Of a stretch of 64,000 bases of DNA, positions 56,898-64,000 are shown piece by piece. Positions within the stretch are counted from its first letter, which is position 1; each line of letters opens with the position of its first letter. The DNA lies in contig NZ_CP007542.1 in NCBI RefSeq assembly GCF_000478825.2, positions 2,232,001-2,296,000 on the forward strand. The letters run 5' to 3'. The notes beneath the pieces are model-generated. The model was not told the origin of the DNA and did no database searches. It worked only from the letters and a program-made list of their open reading frames with translations. The stretch comes from Synechocystis sp. PCC 6714. GTDB taxonomy: Bacteria > Cyanobacteriota > Cyanobacteriia > Cyanobacteriales > Microcystaceae. The position numbers and the translations under genes are program-made.

Positions 56898-57161
56898 ATG
56901 CCATTTTTGATTTTAGTGGTGGTGGTCCTATTTGCCGGGGTTCAACTTTTCCAATGGTTATTGGGGGCGATTTTACCCCTGCCTATTTACATTATGGCCG
57001 GAGCTTTTTTGGCGATCGCCAGCAATTACGATAAAGGCATGGCCATTTTTATCAACCGGAGCCAAGGGGCCCCGCCCCATTGTGAAGCCCTGGGGGAAAC
57101 CATGACAGCTGAGCTAGAATCCCCTATAGAGGTCTCAACTAGCGCAACGGAAACCAACTAA
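56898..57161 (+). CDS. Small two-helix membrane protein
   Basis: An 87-residue product with two hydrophobic helices, about residues 2-22 (FLILVVVVLFAGVQLF) and 25-45 (ILPLPIYIMAGAFLAIAS), then a polar, Glu/Thr-rich tail. The ATG at 56898 sits seven bases after AGGAGGG, an unusually strong ribosome site for this region. I do not recognise the family. Its 3' end overlaps the convergent EgtB-like gene by 27 bases. Confidence 0.7.
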   Translation: MPFLILVVVVLFAGVQLFQWLLGAILPLPIYIMAGAFLAIASNYDKGMAIFINRSQGAPPHCEALGETMTAELESPIEVSTSATETN

Positions 57162-58367
57162 AACCTGTCTAGTCCAGGGATGATACCAATTACGAAAACT
57201 GGCTCTCAATCCCCAGCTACGGGTGGCCCAACTTCCTCCGCGCATTACCCGGTGTTGCCCATCAAAATAAGCCTGAGAATAGCTCCGATAGGGATAGGGT
57301 TGGAAGTTGTCATAGGGCTCGAAAGGGGAAGCGGTCCATTCCCACACATTGCCCAATAGGTCGTAACAATTAGCTTGATTGCGGCCTTGATGATAGTAAT
57401 TCACTGGGGTGGTTTGCCCATGGCAATTGTCAAAGTTACATCGTTCTTCACTAGGCAAGGTTTCTCCCCAAGGATAAGGACTAGAGGAGTGTTGGCTAGA
57501 CCAACGGGCAGCCCTTTCCCATTCCCTCTCTGTAGGTAAACGTTTACCAAAAAAGTTGGCGTAGGCTTCCGCTTCGTAGGCACTGACCCCATAAACGGGA
57601 TGGTTGGATTTTTTTCCCGCACCTTGCCAATAAAACGGTTCCGTAATATTTTGTGCCGATCGCCATTGCCAACCGGCTTCTGTCCAATACTTGCTCTGTT
57701 GATAACCCCCAGCGTCAATGAATTTTTGATACTGGGCTTGGGTGACCGGGTACTGGTCTAGCCAGAATTGTTCCACTTCCACCCAATGGGCTGGCCGTTC
57801 GTTATCTTGGGCCCATATTTCTCCACTGCCTTGGTAAAATCCCCCAGCGGGTATGGCCACCATGGGTGCCTCCAACATCTCCCTCTGGGGATCAACTGCA
57901 AAATCATGGGTATTAACCCCCAGGTCAATGCCGGCCAGATGGCTTAAAAAACTGATGGTTTCGCTGTGTTGCACTTCATGTTGCAGCAGCCACCACCATA
58001 ATCTTATCTGGCCTTGATCCGAGGACCCAATGGAAGATTCCCAGACCAGTTCCACCGCGGCCCTCACTGCCCCTAAATATTGTTCAATGGCGTCACGGCC
58101 AGGCAATGCACAACGTTCAGATTTGGCTAAACCATCGGCCCGGAATAATTTTTGGTAGGCGGGAGGATGAAACTTTTCCCGTTCCTGTTCAGGCAATAGC
58201 CAAAGGGCTTCCGTAAAAGCAATGTGGCCGAAATGCCAATCAATGGGGCTAAAATCCGGGTGCCACTGGCGATCGCCTAGGGCCGGGGGAATGCGGTGCA
58301 GGAGACGGATGGTTTCCACCCGACACTGGTCCATGGCCAGTTTAATACCGTTAACATTCTCAACCAC
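57135..58367 (-). CDS. EgtB-like DinB/FGE-sulfatase-domain protein
   Basis: The 410-residue product has the EgtB/OvoA-type layout. The N-terminal DinB-like bundle supplies a three-His iron site, His48 (DWHFGHIA) and His130-x3-His134 (LLQHEVQHSE), with the same 82-83 residue spacing known for EgtB. The FGE-sulfatase (formylglycine-generating-enzyme-like) lectin-fold domain follows, from about residue 165: MVAIPAGGFYQGS, WLDQYPVTQAQYQKFIDAGGY, RLPTEREWERAARW, NVWEWTASPF and RGGSWATR. EgtB joins sulfur to hercynine during ergothioneine synthesis; whether this one does so is unknown. The start is a GTG at 58367, 16 bases after cupB. Confidence 0.85.
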   Translation of the reverse strand: MVENVNGIKLAMDQCRVETIRLLHRIPPALGDRQWHPDFSPIDWHFGHIAFTEALWLLPEQEREKFHPPAYQKLFRADGLAKSERCALPGRDAIEQYLGAVRAAVELVWESSIGSSDQGQIRLWWWLLQHEVQHSETISFLSHLAGIDLGVNTHDFAVDPQREMLEAPMVAIPAGGFYQGSGEIWAQDNERPAHWVEVEQFWLDQYPVTQAQYQKFIDAGGYQQSKYWTEAGWQWRSAQNITEPFYWQGAGKKSNHPVYGVSAYEAEAYANFFGKRLPTEREWERAARWSSQHSSSPYPWGETLPSEERCNFDNCHGQTTPVNYYHQGRNQANCYDLLGNVWEWTASPFEPYDNFQPYPYRSYSQAYFDGQHRVMRGGSWATRSWGLRASFRNWYHPWTRQVLVGFRCAS

Positions 58368-58382
58368 AGTGTTTCTGGAAAT

Positions 58383-59516
58383 TCAGGGCAGGTTAATAAT
58401 TTCCACCCGGGAGGTGACGAAACGATTCATCCAATTTTCCAAATAGGCCCGATTGGTTTCCTGTTCTTGGGGATCATTTGTTTCTAGGGGGTAGGGGGCT
58501 AAACCCCGAATGGCGGCGGTGGTGACGCAAAACATGGACTTCTGAAAACTCTCACAAATTTGCACCAACAAATCCCCTTCCTGTCTTAGGGATGCTTGAT
58601 AAACCCGGTGGAGATAGTCCGGTAAAAAGTGGCGCATATCCTGCATTAACAGAGTGGGGGGAATACCCGCCCCACCAACGGGTAAGGGATCGGCATAGAG
58701 AGCGCCATAGGTGAATAAACTTTGGTCCGGCGGAATTTGTCCTGCCTGGGCGTTGTAGGAAATAGTTCCAGGGAAAGGAGTACCCCGGAAAAATACCGCT
58801 TCCACGTAAGGCACAGCGGTTTCCATTAAAAAAGCCAGATTGGCACTGGGGGACAGAATGTCGTAGGTAATTCCGCTCAGCTCTAATTGGTAGGTAACGG
58901 GACGGGCGGCATCGGCCACTAGGCCATCCTGAATATGTTGTACCACCGCAGGGATAGTTTTGATTTCTCCCCGGTCATAACGGTCGGAAAGACTTAAGAA
59001 AATATCTGCCATAACCCGCCAAAATTGCCCCAAGGCAGAATAGTAGGCCATCATTCGCATTTGTTCGGGCAAAAATTCCGGAAAAATCCTGTTGAGCAGT
59101 TGTAGAAACGGATTCCCTTTAATCTTTGCTCTGATTAATTTACCCACATTGACTTTGAATTCCACACCATCCAAATATTCATCTAATTTTCCCCCCCCAT
59201 GCCACATCATCGCCTTCATGCAATATTCCGCATATTCATAATTAATCCGATTGTGCCACCAATGTTTCAATAGGCGATCGCCAGTAACACTGCCGTTGAA
59301 ATACTTAAAAAAGGGAAACAACTTGAGATACTGAGTGTTAGCAATGTATTGCAGATTGATGGAATAGGCATCGAGGATCACGCCATAACTTTTGAGAATG
59401 CCCACCACTTCTAAGGTATTTTCTGGGGAATCCGCCAACAGAGCCTGGCCCGCTTCTAGGTTTTGAATATATTCTCTGAGAGGATGACGGGATGGAGCGA
59501 GGGGAGCTTGGGTCAT
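58383..59516 (-). CDS. cupB: CO2-hydration protein CupB/ChpX-type
   Basis: A 377-residue subunit of a specialised NDH-1 complex that hydrates CO2 to bicarbonate at the thylakoid. It has segments I recall for the Chp/Cup family: REYIQNLEAGQALLADSPENT, LLKHWWHNRINYEYAEYCMK, AMMWHGGGKLDEYLDG and MRMMAYYSALGQFWRVMAD. Context decides between the two paralogues. In PCC 6803 the constitutive protein, CupB, is encoded apart from ndhF4/ndhD4 and beside an EgtB-like gene, as here; no ndh gene is near. Confidence 0.88.
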   Translation of the reverse strand: MTQAPLAPSRHPLREYIQNLEAGQALLADSPENTLEVVGILKSYGVILDAYSINLQYIANTQYLKLFPFFKYFNGSVTGDRLLKHWWHNRINYEYAEYCMKAMMWHGGGKLDEYLDGVEFKVNVGKLIRAKIKGNPFLQLLNRIFPEFLPEQMRMMAYYSALGQFWRVMADIFLSLSDRYDRGEIKTIPAVVQHIQDGLVADAARPVTYQLELSGITYDILSPSANLAFLMETAVPYVEAVFFRGTPFPGTISYNAQAGQIPPDQSLFTYGALYADPLPVGGAGIPPTLLMQDMRHFLPDYLHRVYQASLRQEGDLLVQICESFQKSMFCVTTAAIRGLAPYPLETNDPQEQETNRAYLENWMNRFVTSRVEIINLP

Positions 59517-59668
59517 AACTTCAGGACTATGGTTTCAATGCAGAAGCTCAGGGTACGGACCATTATCCCAGTAATCCAGGCCAGAATGCCAATGGCGAAG
59601 AAATTTCTTCCGGGTTAATGGAACGTCCGACTAGGGAACACTATGACAAAATCCGCCATTAACTGAAG

Positions 59669-61360
59669 CTAACCGCCAAACAATAGGGTTTGGATCTCCT
59701 GTAGTCGAGGTTTAATCACATCTAACTGATCCTGGAGGGGTTGGAGGGCCCCCCGCAGTAGATTGGCCCGGACTTCCAGGGCCGCCATTTCTTTCTGCAA
59801 ATCTTCCACTTCCCGGCGATCGTGCTCAAAATTAGCCTTTTTATCTTGATATTGCCGGTCCAGGTTGGCAATCATAGTCTCGATTTCCCCCAGTCCCTGC
59901 TTAGTTGATTGCAAATTCTGTTCCAACTGGGCCTTTTCTCCCTGGAGTTTATGTTTGCGCTCTTCCAATTGTTGGATGACCGGATCCAAATCAATGTTGG
60001 GGATGCTATCGTCAATTTCCACCAGGCCCTGACGGCGACGGAGGATTTTTAAATGTTGTAACAGCACTTCCTGACGTTCTTTAAGGTTGCGGCGCTGGCC
60101 AATCAAGGTTTCATCCAGCATACGTTTCCTTTCCTGTTCTTCGTTTAACTCTTGCTCAATGGCCAAACGACCGTAATCATCAGCGGCTTCCAGGCGGGCT
60201 TGGATGGCGTTCACCTCTTCACATTGGAGAGTCAGCTCATCCTCTTGGTCATTAACAAAGCGGGCCAGCTTTTGCATGTCTGCTTGCAATTCTTTGACCA
60301 TTTCTTCCAGCGCCCCCAGGGGGAGTTGCTCCAGGTGCTGAATGTCAATTTGATGGTCTTTATCAACGCTCATCGCTCCGGTAGCCAAGCGATACAGATT
60401 AGTTTGTAAACTTTCTGCGACCGCAATTTCAGTTTTTAACTGGGACAAAAGCTTTTGGCCATTGAGTACCCCCTGTTGTTCCACTGTCAATTGCACTTTA
60501 GCCTTGGCCAATTCCTGGCTGATGGCCTCTAATTCCTGTCCATGGATAGCCAGCAATTCCTGTTTTTGTTGAATTAAACCCCGATGTCTTGCCAATTCTT
60601 GTTCCGCACCGGTAACTACTTGCCAATGGTCATTAAAAGTCTGCTGTTGTTGCTCGGTGCTTTGGTAGGCATTGGCTAAGGCCTGGAATAGGGAAGGGAT
60701 GGCTTCAGGATAGGCCCCCAAACGCTGGAGTATGCCCTGCAAAACTTCTCGATTTTCGGTACTGTTTTCCAGTATGGCCCCAAATTGTTTTTGTAAACTT
60801 GCCAGTTGCTCCCTTTCTCCTTCTAACCTTTGCCAGGCCTGGTCCACTTCATACTTTTGCTGTTCCACCTGGGCAAGTTGACTGGCTCGGTCTTCCACCT
60901 CCGATTCCTTGGCTTCAATCTCCATTTCCCGCTGGCTCAGCTCCTGGAACTGAAAGGTGAGGGATTCCCGCCAACGTTCAATCTCCCCCTGTTGTTCTTT
61001 CAACTTTTCCGAGAGACGGGATAGTTTTTGCAGTTGACGCACCAACTCCGGTGCCGCCGTCTCCGGGGAGCCCTGCAGAGAACGATTACTGCTCAGGTTC
61101 AGCATCCACAGGGTTCCCTCTTTGGCTTCCCCCATGTCATCGGTTTGGAAGCTTTCTTCGTTAGGCAGAGCACTCCAGGTCTGATCACTGTGCTGACAGG
61201 CCAGAAGTTTTAACTCGGTTTTATAGCCGCCTAAAAAGTTTTTGGTTTGTTTCTTGATTTCAGCCAAATAGAGCACAAGTCGTTGTCCTGAGCGGTGGAG
61301 ACGATTTTGTCGGGAGGGTTCTCGCTTTATTCTAATCCTAAGCCCGCTGGACAGGGCCAT
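59669..61360 (-). CDS. Long coiled-coil protein, function unknown
   Basis: The 563-residue protein has a basic N-terminus (RIRIKREPSRQNRLHRSG) and a compact region to about residue 95. The rest, to residue 560, is nearly continuous coiled coil interrupted near 195-240 (NREVLQGILQRLGAYPEAI) and 330-370. The pattern resembles PilN/HmpF-like or SMC-like structural proteins, but I recognise no domain. It ends about 150 bases before cupB on the same strand. An in-frame ATG defines the start at 61360. Confidence 0.8.
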   Translation of the reverse strand: MALSSGLRIRIKREPSRQNRLHRSGQRLVLYLAEIKKQTKNFLGGYKTELKLLACQHSDQTWSALPNEESFQTDDMGEAKEGTLWMLNLSSNRSLQGSPETAAPELVRQLQKLSRLSEKLKEQQGEIERWRESLTFQFQELSQREMEIEAKESEVEDRASQLAQVEQQKYEVDQAWQRLEGEREQLASLQKQFGAILENSTENREVLQGILQRLGAYPEAIPSLFQALANAYQSTEQQQQTFNDHWQVVTGAEQELARHRGLIQQKQELLAIHGQELEAISQELAKAKVQLTVEQQGVLNGQKLLSQLKTEIAVAESLQTNLYRLATGAMSVDKDHQIDIQHLEQLPLGALEEMVKELQADMQKLARFVNDQEDELTLQCEEVNAIQARLEAADDYGRLAIEQELNEEQERKRMLDETLIGQRRNLKERQEVLLQHLKILRRRQGLVEIDDSIPNIDLDPVIQQLEERKHKLQGEKAQLEQNLQSTKQGLGEIETMIANLDRQYQDKKANFEHDRREVEDLQKEMAALEVRANLLRGALQPLQDQLDVIKPRLQEIQTLLFGG

Positions 61361-61597
61361 GGAAAAATTTTTAGGCCATCCTTGGGGCAGTCGCTAAATT
61401 TTGACTCTCTAGCTTTCATCTTGCCTTTAGATGGTGGAAAATTGCTCAAAATTGCAAAAAAAAAGGAGGTGAAGGAGATTTTCCCTCGCCTGCCGTTAGT
61501 GATGAGTGATGGGAAACTAAGCATGCCGCCCGCTAGCCTGGGTTAACTTCTGAACGAGAAGTTAGCCGGTTTCCGGGGCCAACGGACAACTTTCTGC

Positions 61598-61795
61598 TCA
61601 GTCCCTACAGTCATCGTCCCTGTCGCCGGGGCATTTACCGTTGTAAACAACGGTATGTTCCTCGAGACTAGAAAAAGCTGCCGTTGCTGCTGTTTCCAAG
61701 CCGATAATCATCACTAAGGCGATCGCCAAGGGGCTAGCCCAAGAGCGTACCGCTCGACGGACAGAATTGTGGGGTTTGGGATGCTGTAATTTCAT
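61598..61795 (-). CDS. Small exported protein with acidic Cys-containing tail
   Basis: The 65-residue product has a twin-basic leader (VRRAVRSW), a hydrophobic stretch of about 15 residues (ASPLAIALVMIIGLE) and the cleavage-like ATAAFSS. A 24-residue mature tail follows with two cysteines in GKCPGDRDDDCRD. A strong ribosome site, AAGGAGAG, precedes the ATG. No family is recognised. The Asp-rich end could bind divalent metal, which is only a suggestion. Confidence 0.6.
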   Translation of the reverse strand: MKLQHPKPHNSVRRAVRSWASPLAIALVMIIGLETAATAAFSSLEEHTVVYNGKCPGDRDDDCRD

Positions 61796-62124
61796 CAGCT
61801 TCTCTCCTTGACACGTCCTAACACACCGAGACCAAATTAGAGCTTTATTGCTCTACTTCCACCATAGGATGGAGGTCAAGGGATGTCAGTCCCATCTTTA
61901 GGGGGATAAACATGGAAAAAAGTGGAATAGGGCAAATTCACTGTTGACTCTTTTTATTGTTACCGCCATGGGCCGACCGTTTAAATCCTGATCCAGAGGG
62001 TCATTTTTTCTGTCACCATATAACCCCTGGACGGGCTGGATTTTGGGACTATGGTGGGGGGACAAGCCAACTTTTGGGCTATCCTTGGGGAGTGGATTCG
62101 ACTGTGCAGGGGAGTTTTATCTAG
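61796..62124. other. 329-bp divergent noncoding region
   Basis: Lies between the small exported protein gene (minus) and the LapA-like gene (plus). It should hold both promoters. I find no frame over 20 codons, no fluoride-riboswitch motif ahead of the LapA-crcB pair, and no strong hairpin. Confidence 0.5.
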
Positions 62125-62403
62125 ATGCTACGTCGTATTAGTCAATTGGCGATCGCCATGGTGTTGGCATTGGGGTTAGTTTCTCTGGCATTGTTGACCA
62201 TGCAAAATGTCACCCTCGTTTCCTTGAGCTTTTTGACGTTGCAATCGATTCAGATGCCGGTGGGTTTACTATTGGTGTTCGCCGTGGCGGGGGGATTGGT
62301 GGCAGGGAGCCTATTTTACCCATTGTCTAGGGGAAATCGTCGGCGGGGTATCCCTTCCCAAAGAGAATTAGACCGAGAATTCGACTTTGATGATCTGGTA
62401 TGA
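62125..62403 (+). CDS. LapA-domain (DUF1049) membrane protein
   Basis: A 92-residue protein with two membrane helices (about residues 6-28 and 45-68, VGLLLVFAVAGGLVAGSLFYPL) and the LapA/DUF1049 pattern MQNVTLVSLSFLTLQSIQMPVG between them. The C-terminus is charged (GNRRRGIPSQRELDREFDFDD). LapA-type proteins help assemble the bacterial envelope; here it may serve a related membrane role. It overlaps crcB by four bases (ATGA), so the two are translationally coupled. Confidence 0.8.
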   Translation: MLRRISQLAIAMVLALGLVSLALLTMQNVTLVSLSFLTLQSIQMPVGLLLVFAVAGGLVAGSLFYPLSRGNRRRGIPSQRELDREFDFDDLV

Positions 62404-62822
62404 ATCCTTTGTTGCAATGGTTGGGAGCCATGCCGGTTTCCCTTCGATCGCCATTGGCGATTATTTTAGGAGCCATACCGGGGGCTTTATGTCGTTACTA
62501 TGCCACTATTTTTCTCGCTAGACTTTTTGGCAATGATTTGCCCTATGCCACTTTTCTAATTAATTTCTCTGGCTGTGTAGGCATGGGCTTAGTGGTGACC
62601 CTAGCAACCCAACCAGCTTTGATGTCCCCGGATTTACGCCTACTCTTAGCGGTGGGTTTTTTGGGTTCCTACACCACCTTTTCCACCTACGCCCTGGAGG
62701 TGACTGCCCTCTGGCGCACAGGACAGTTAGCGGAAGGACTTATCTATGGTCTGGGTAGTCTGGTGGTGGGGGCGATCGGCGTATTATTGGGAAATCTCAT
62801 TGCCCATCGTTTTACCCTCTAG
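62400..62822 (+). CDS. crcB: CrcB/Fluc fluoride channel
   Basis: A 140-residue four-helix membrane protein of the CrcB (Fluc) fluoride exporter family. The diagnostic segments are GALCRYYATIFLARLFG, YATFLINFSGC (channel Asn) and GFLGSYTTFSTYALE (the central Gly/Thr/Phe lining). Fluc channels work as antiparallel dimers; there is a single crcB gene here, suggesting a homodimer. Its start overlaps the LapA-like stop. Confidence 0.93.
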   Translation: MNPLLQWLGAMPVSLRSPLAIILGAIPGALCRYYATIFLARLFGNDLPYATFLINFSGCVGMGLVVTLATQPALMSPDLRLLLAVGFLGSYTTFSTYALEVTALWRTGQLAEGLIYGLGSLVVGAIGVLLGNLIAHRFTL

Positions 62823-62854
62823 GTTTTGCTACTCAGTATTAGATTAGATCTGTA

Positions 62855-64000
62855 TTAATCTGTGGCTAATTGGGGTCTGCGGCCCAACAAACCAGTCATC
62901 AAACGCAAAGCGAACTTTTTCGCCGGGGGCACTTGCCGCAACATTTCTAAGCCAAATCTTCTTAAGGCGATCGCCGGTAACCAATGGCTGGAAAAAAAAC
63001 GGTCTAACAGATCAGTGAAGCCGAGGATGAGCCAATTTTCCGGTTTTCGCCAATGTTCATAACGTTTCAGCACCGTTAAGGAGCCCCAATCTTCCCCTTG
63101 GCCATGGGCAGTGGCAATTACCTGGGCCAGGGCTGCCCCGTCCCGGATGCCTAAATTTAACCCTTGGCCTCCCACGGGGTGGCAACAATGGGCCGCATCC
63201 CCCACCAATGCTAAGCGGGGTTGCACGTAGCAATTACTCTGCATCAGTTGCACCGGAAATAAACGCCGGCCATTAACTAAATGAAATTCCCCCAGGCGAT
63301 CGCCAATGCGTTGGCGTAATTCTGCAATAAAATCCGCTTCCGGTAAGTTAACCAAAGTATGGGCTTTATGGTGGGGCATAGTCCAGACAATCTGGGCCCG
63401 ATCGCCCGGCAGGGGCAAAATTCCCATGGGACCAGTGTCACAAAAACGCTCAAAAGCCGTGTTATTGCTGGGGGCTTGATGGTGAATGGTAAAGGCAACG
63501 CAGGACTGCCAATATTTCCAACCTTTGGTTTTAATACTTGCTAAGGAACGTACGCGGGAACGGGCTCCATCCGCCGCCACTAATAATTTGGTCTGTAGGA
63601 TGATTTTCTTTTTCCCCTGTTGCAGGGTGACTTGTTTGTGGTTTTCTGAATTGGTGAAACTGAGCAACTCGGCAGGACGGAACCAGGTAATGTGGGGACA
63701 GTGCTCCAAACAGTTTTCCAAGGCTTGCAAAATCACCGGATGTTCTGCCACATGGCCCAGGGCCAATTCATTGACATCTTCCTTAGCAAAGGGGACGATG
63801 CCCCGGTAATCATTGTCGGAAATTTGGATGCGGTCGAAATGACCGATGGAGTCCTTGATACTTTCCCAGACCCCCAGCCCCGCTAAAATTTTGCCCGATA
63901 ACAAGGAAACGGCATAGGCTTGGGGTTTGGTGAGGGCCTGCTCCTTGGGCAAAGCTTCAATAATGGCAATTTTTAAACCAGTCTGGCGTAACCCCGCCGC
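62855..64000 (-). CDS. UbiH-type FAD monooxygenase (partial, cut by window edge)
   Basis: A flavin-dependent ring hydroxylase related to UbiH/VisC that hydroxylates a quinone precursor. The frame is open across the right end of the window: codons before the TTG at 63952 continue in frame as TGLKIAIIEA, the normal sequence after the FAD GxGxxG motif, so the true N-terminus lies beyond 64000. Visible are LLVAADGARSRVRS, the late FAD motif LALVGDAAHCCHPVGGQGLN and the C-terminal region. I recall a ubiH-like gene upstream of the coiled-coil gene in PCC 6803. In cyanobacteria, which lack ubiquinone, the substrate is probably another quinone or an aromatic. Confidence 0.88.
   Translation of the reverse strand, partial: AAGLRQTGLKIAIIEALPKEQALTKPQAYAVSLLSGKILAGLGVWESIKDSIGHFDRIQISDNDYRGIVPFAKEDVNELALGHVAEHPVILQALENCLEHCPHITWFRPAELLSFTNSENHKQVTLQQGKKKIILQTKLLVAADGARSRVRSLASIKTKGWKYWQSCVAFTIHHQAPSNNTAFERFCDTGPMGILPLPGDRAQIVWTMPHHKAHTLVNLPEADFIAELRQRIGDRLGEFHLVNGRRLFPVQLMQSNCYVQPRLALVGDAAHCCHPVGGQGLNLGIRDGAALAQVIATAHGQGEDWGSLTVLKRYEHWRKPENWLILGFTDLLDRFFSSHWLPAIALRRFGLEMLRQVPPAKKFALRLMTGLLGRRPQLATD

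Noticed and set aside
61960-62124. Fluoride riboswitch ahead of the LapA-crcB pair
   Set aside because: I could not find the conserved fluoride-riboswitch core in the upstream region.

Overview
The window comes from a unicellular cyanobacterium very close to Synechocystis sp. PCC 6803, though probably not that strain. The octamer GCGATCGC (HIP1) occurs many times. The genes are typically phototrophic: phytoene desaturase and synthase, phosphoribulokinase, phycobilisome-linked ferredoxin-NADP reductase, PcyA, RpaA, SigC and the CO2-hydration protein CupB. Several gene pairs (crtP-crtB-ureA-GluR0; rpaA-pcyA; a pheophorbide-oxygenase-like gene, murI, amidase, ndbB) match arrangements I remember from PCC 6803. 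The PcyA sequence differs from the PCC 6803 protein as I recall it, so a sister strain is likely. All assignments are from reading the sequence; no database search was run.

Layout. 0-8 kb: carotenoid genes, a MAPEG protein, ureA, tRNA-Glu, a glutamate-receptor-type K+ channel and a phosphohexomutase. 8-14 kb: DHH phosphoesterase, glutaminase, M14 carboxypeptidase, an L7/L12-tail membrane protein, a short palindromic element, pcyA and rpaA. 14-21 kb: an IS200/IS605-like scar, a secreted proline-rich protein, a ParA ATPase with a coiled-coil partner, an atypical sensor kinase, a UbiB-type kinase and a hydrolase. 21-32 kb: a GHMP sugar kinase, purT, prk and petH diverging from a 500-bp control region, a TPR protein and priA. 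32-43 kb: a 1578-residue GGDEF/EAL sensor, then a compact four-gene cluster (acyltransferase-like, Rieske oxygenase, ferritin-like diiron protein, AurF-like diiron oxygenase) read on the minus strand, with an ABC ATPase upstream.

43-48 kb is the most disturbed stretch. It holds an HdrB-like protein, a tiny ribbon-helix-helix gene, a decayed TnpB-type element, an FHA/winged-helix gene broken by two in-frame stops, sigC, an EgtC-like amidotransferase and a candidate small RNA. 48-57 kb: a DUF4912 protein, a PAO-type Rieske oxygenase, murI, a cell-wall amidase, ndbB and a GatD-like amidotransferase. 57-64 kb: EgtB-like protein, cupB, a long coiled-coil protein, LapA-like and CrcB proteins, and a UbiH-type monooxygenase cut by the window end.

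The best candidate for an undescribed system is the four-gene cluster at 37219-41192. Its genes overlap at every junction, and it combines one Rieske and two diiron oxidation enzymes with a possible acyltransferase, suggesting a small dedicated oxidative pathway of unknown product.
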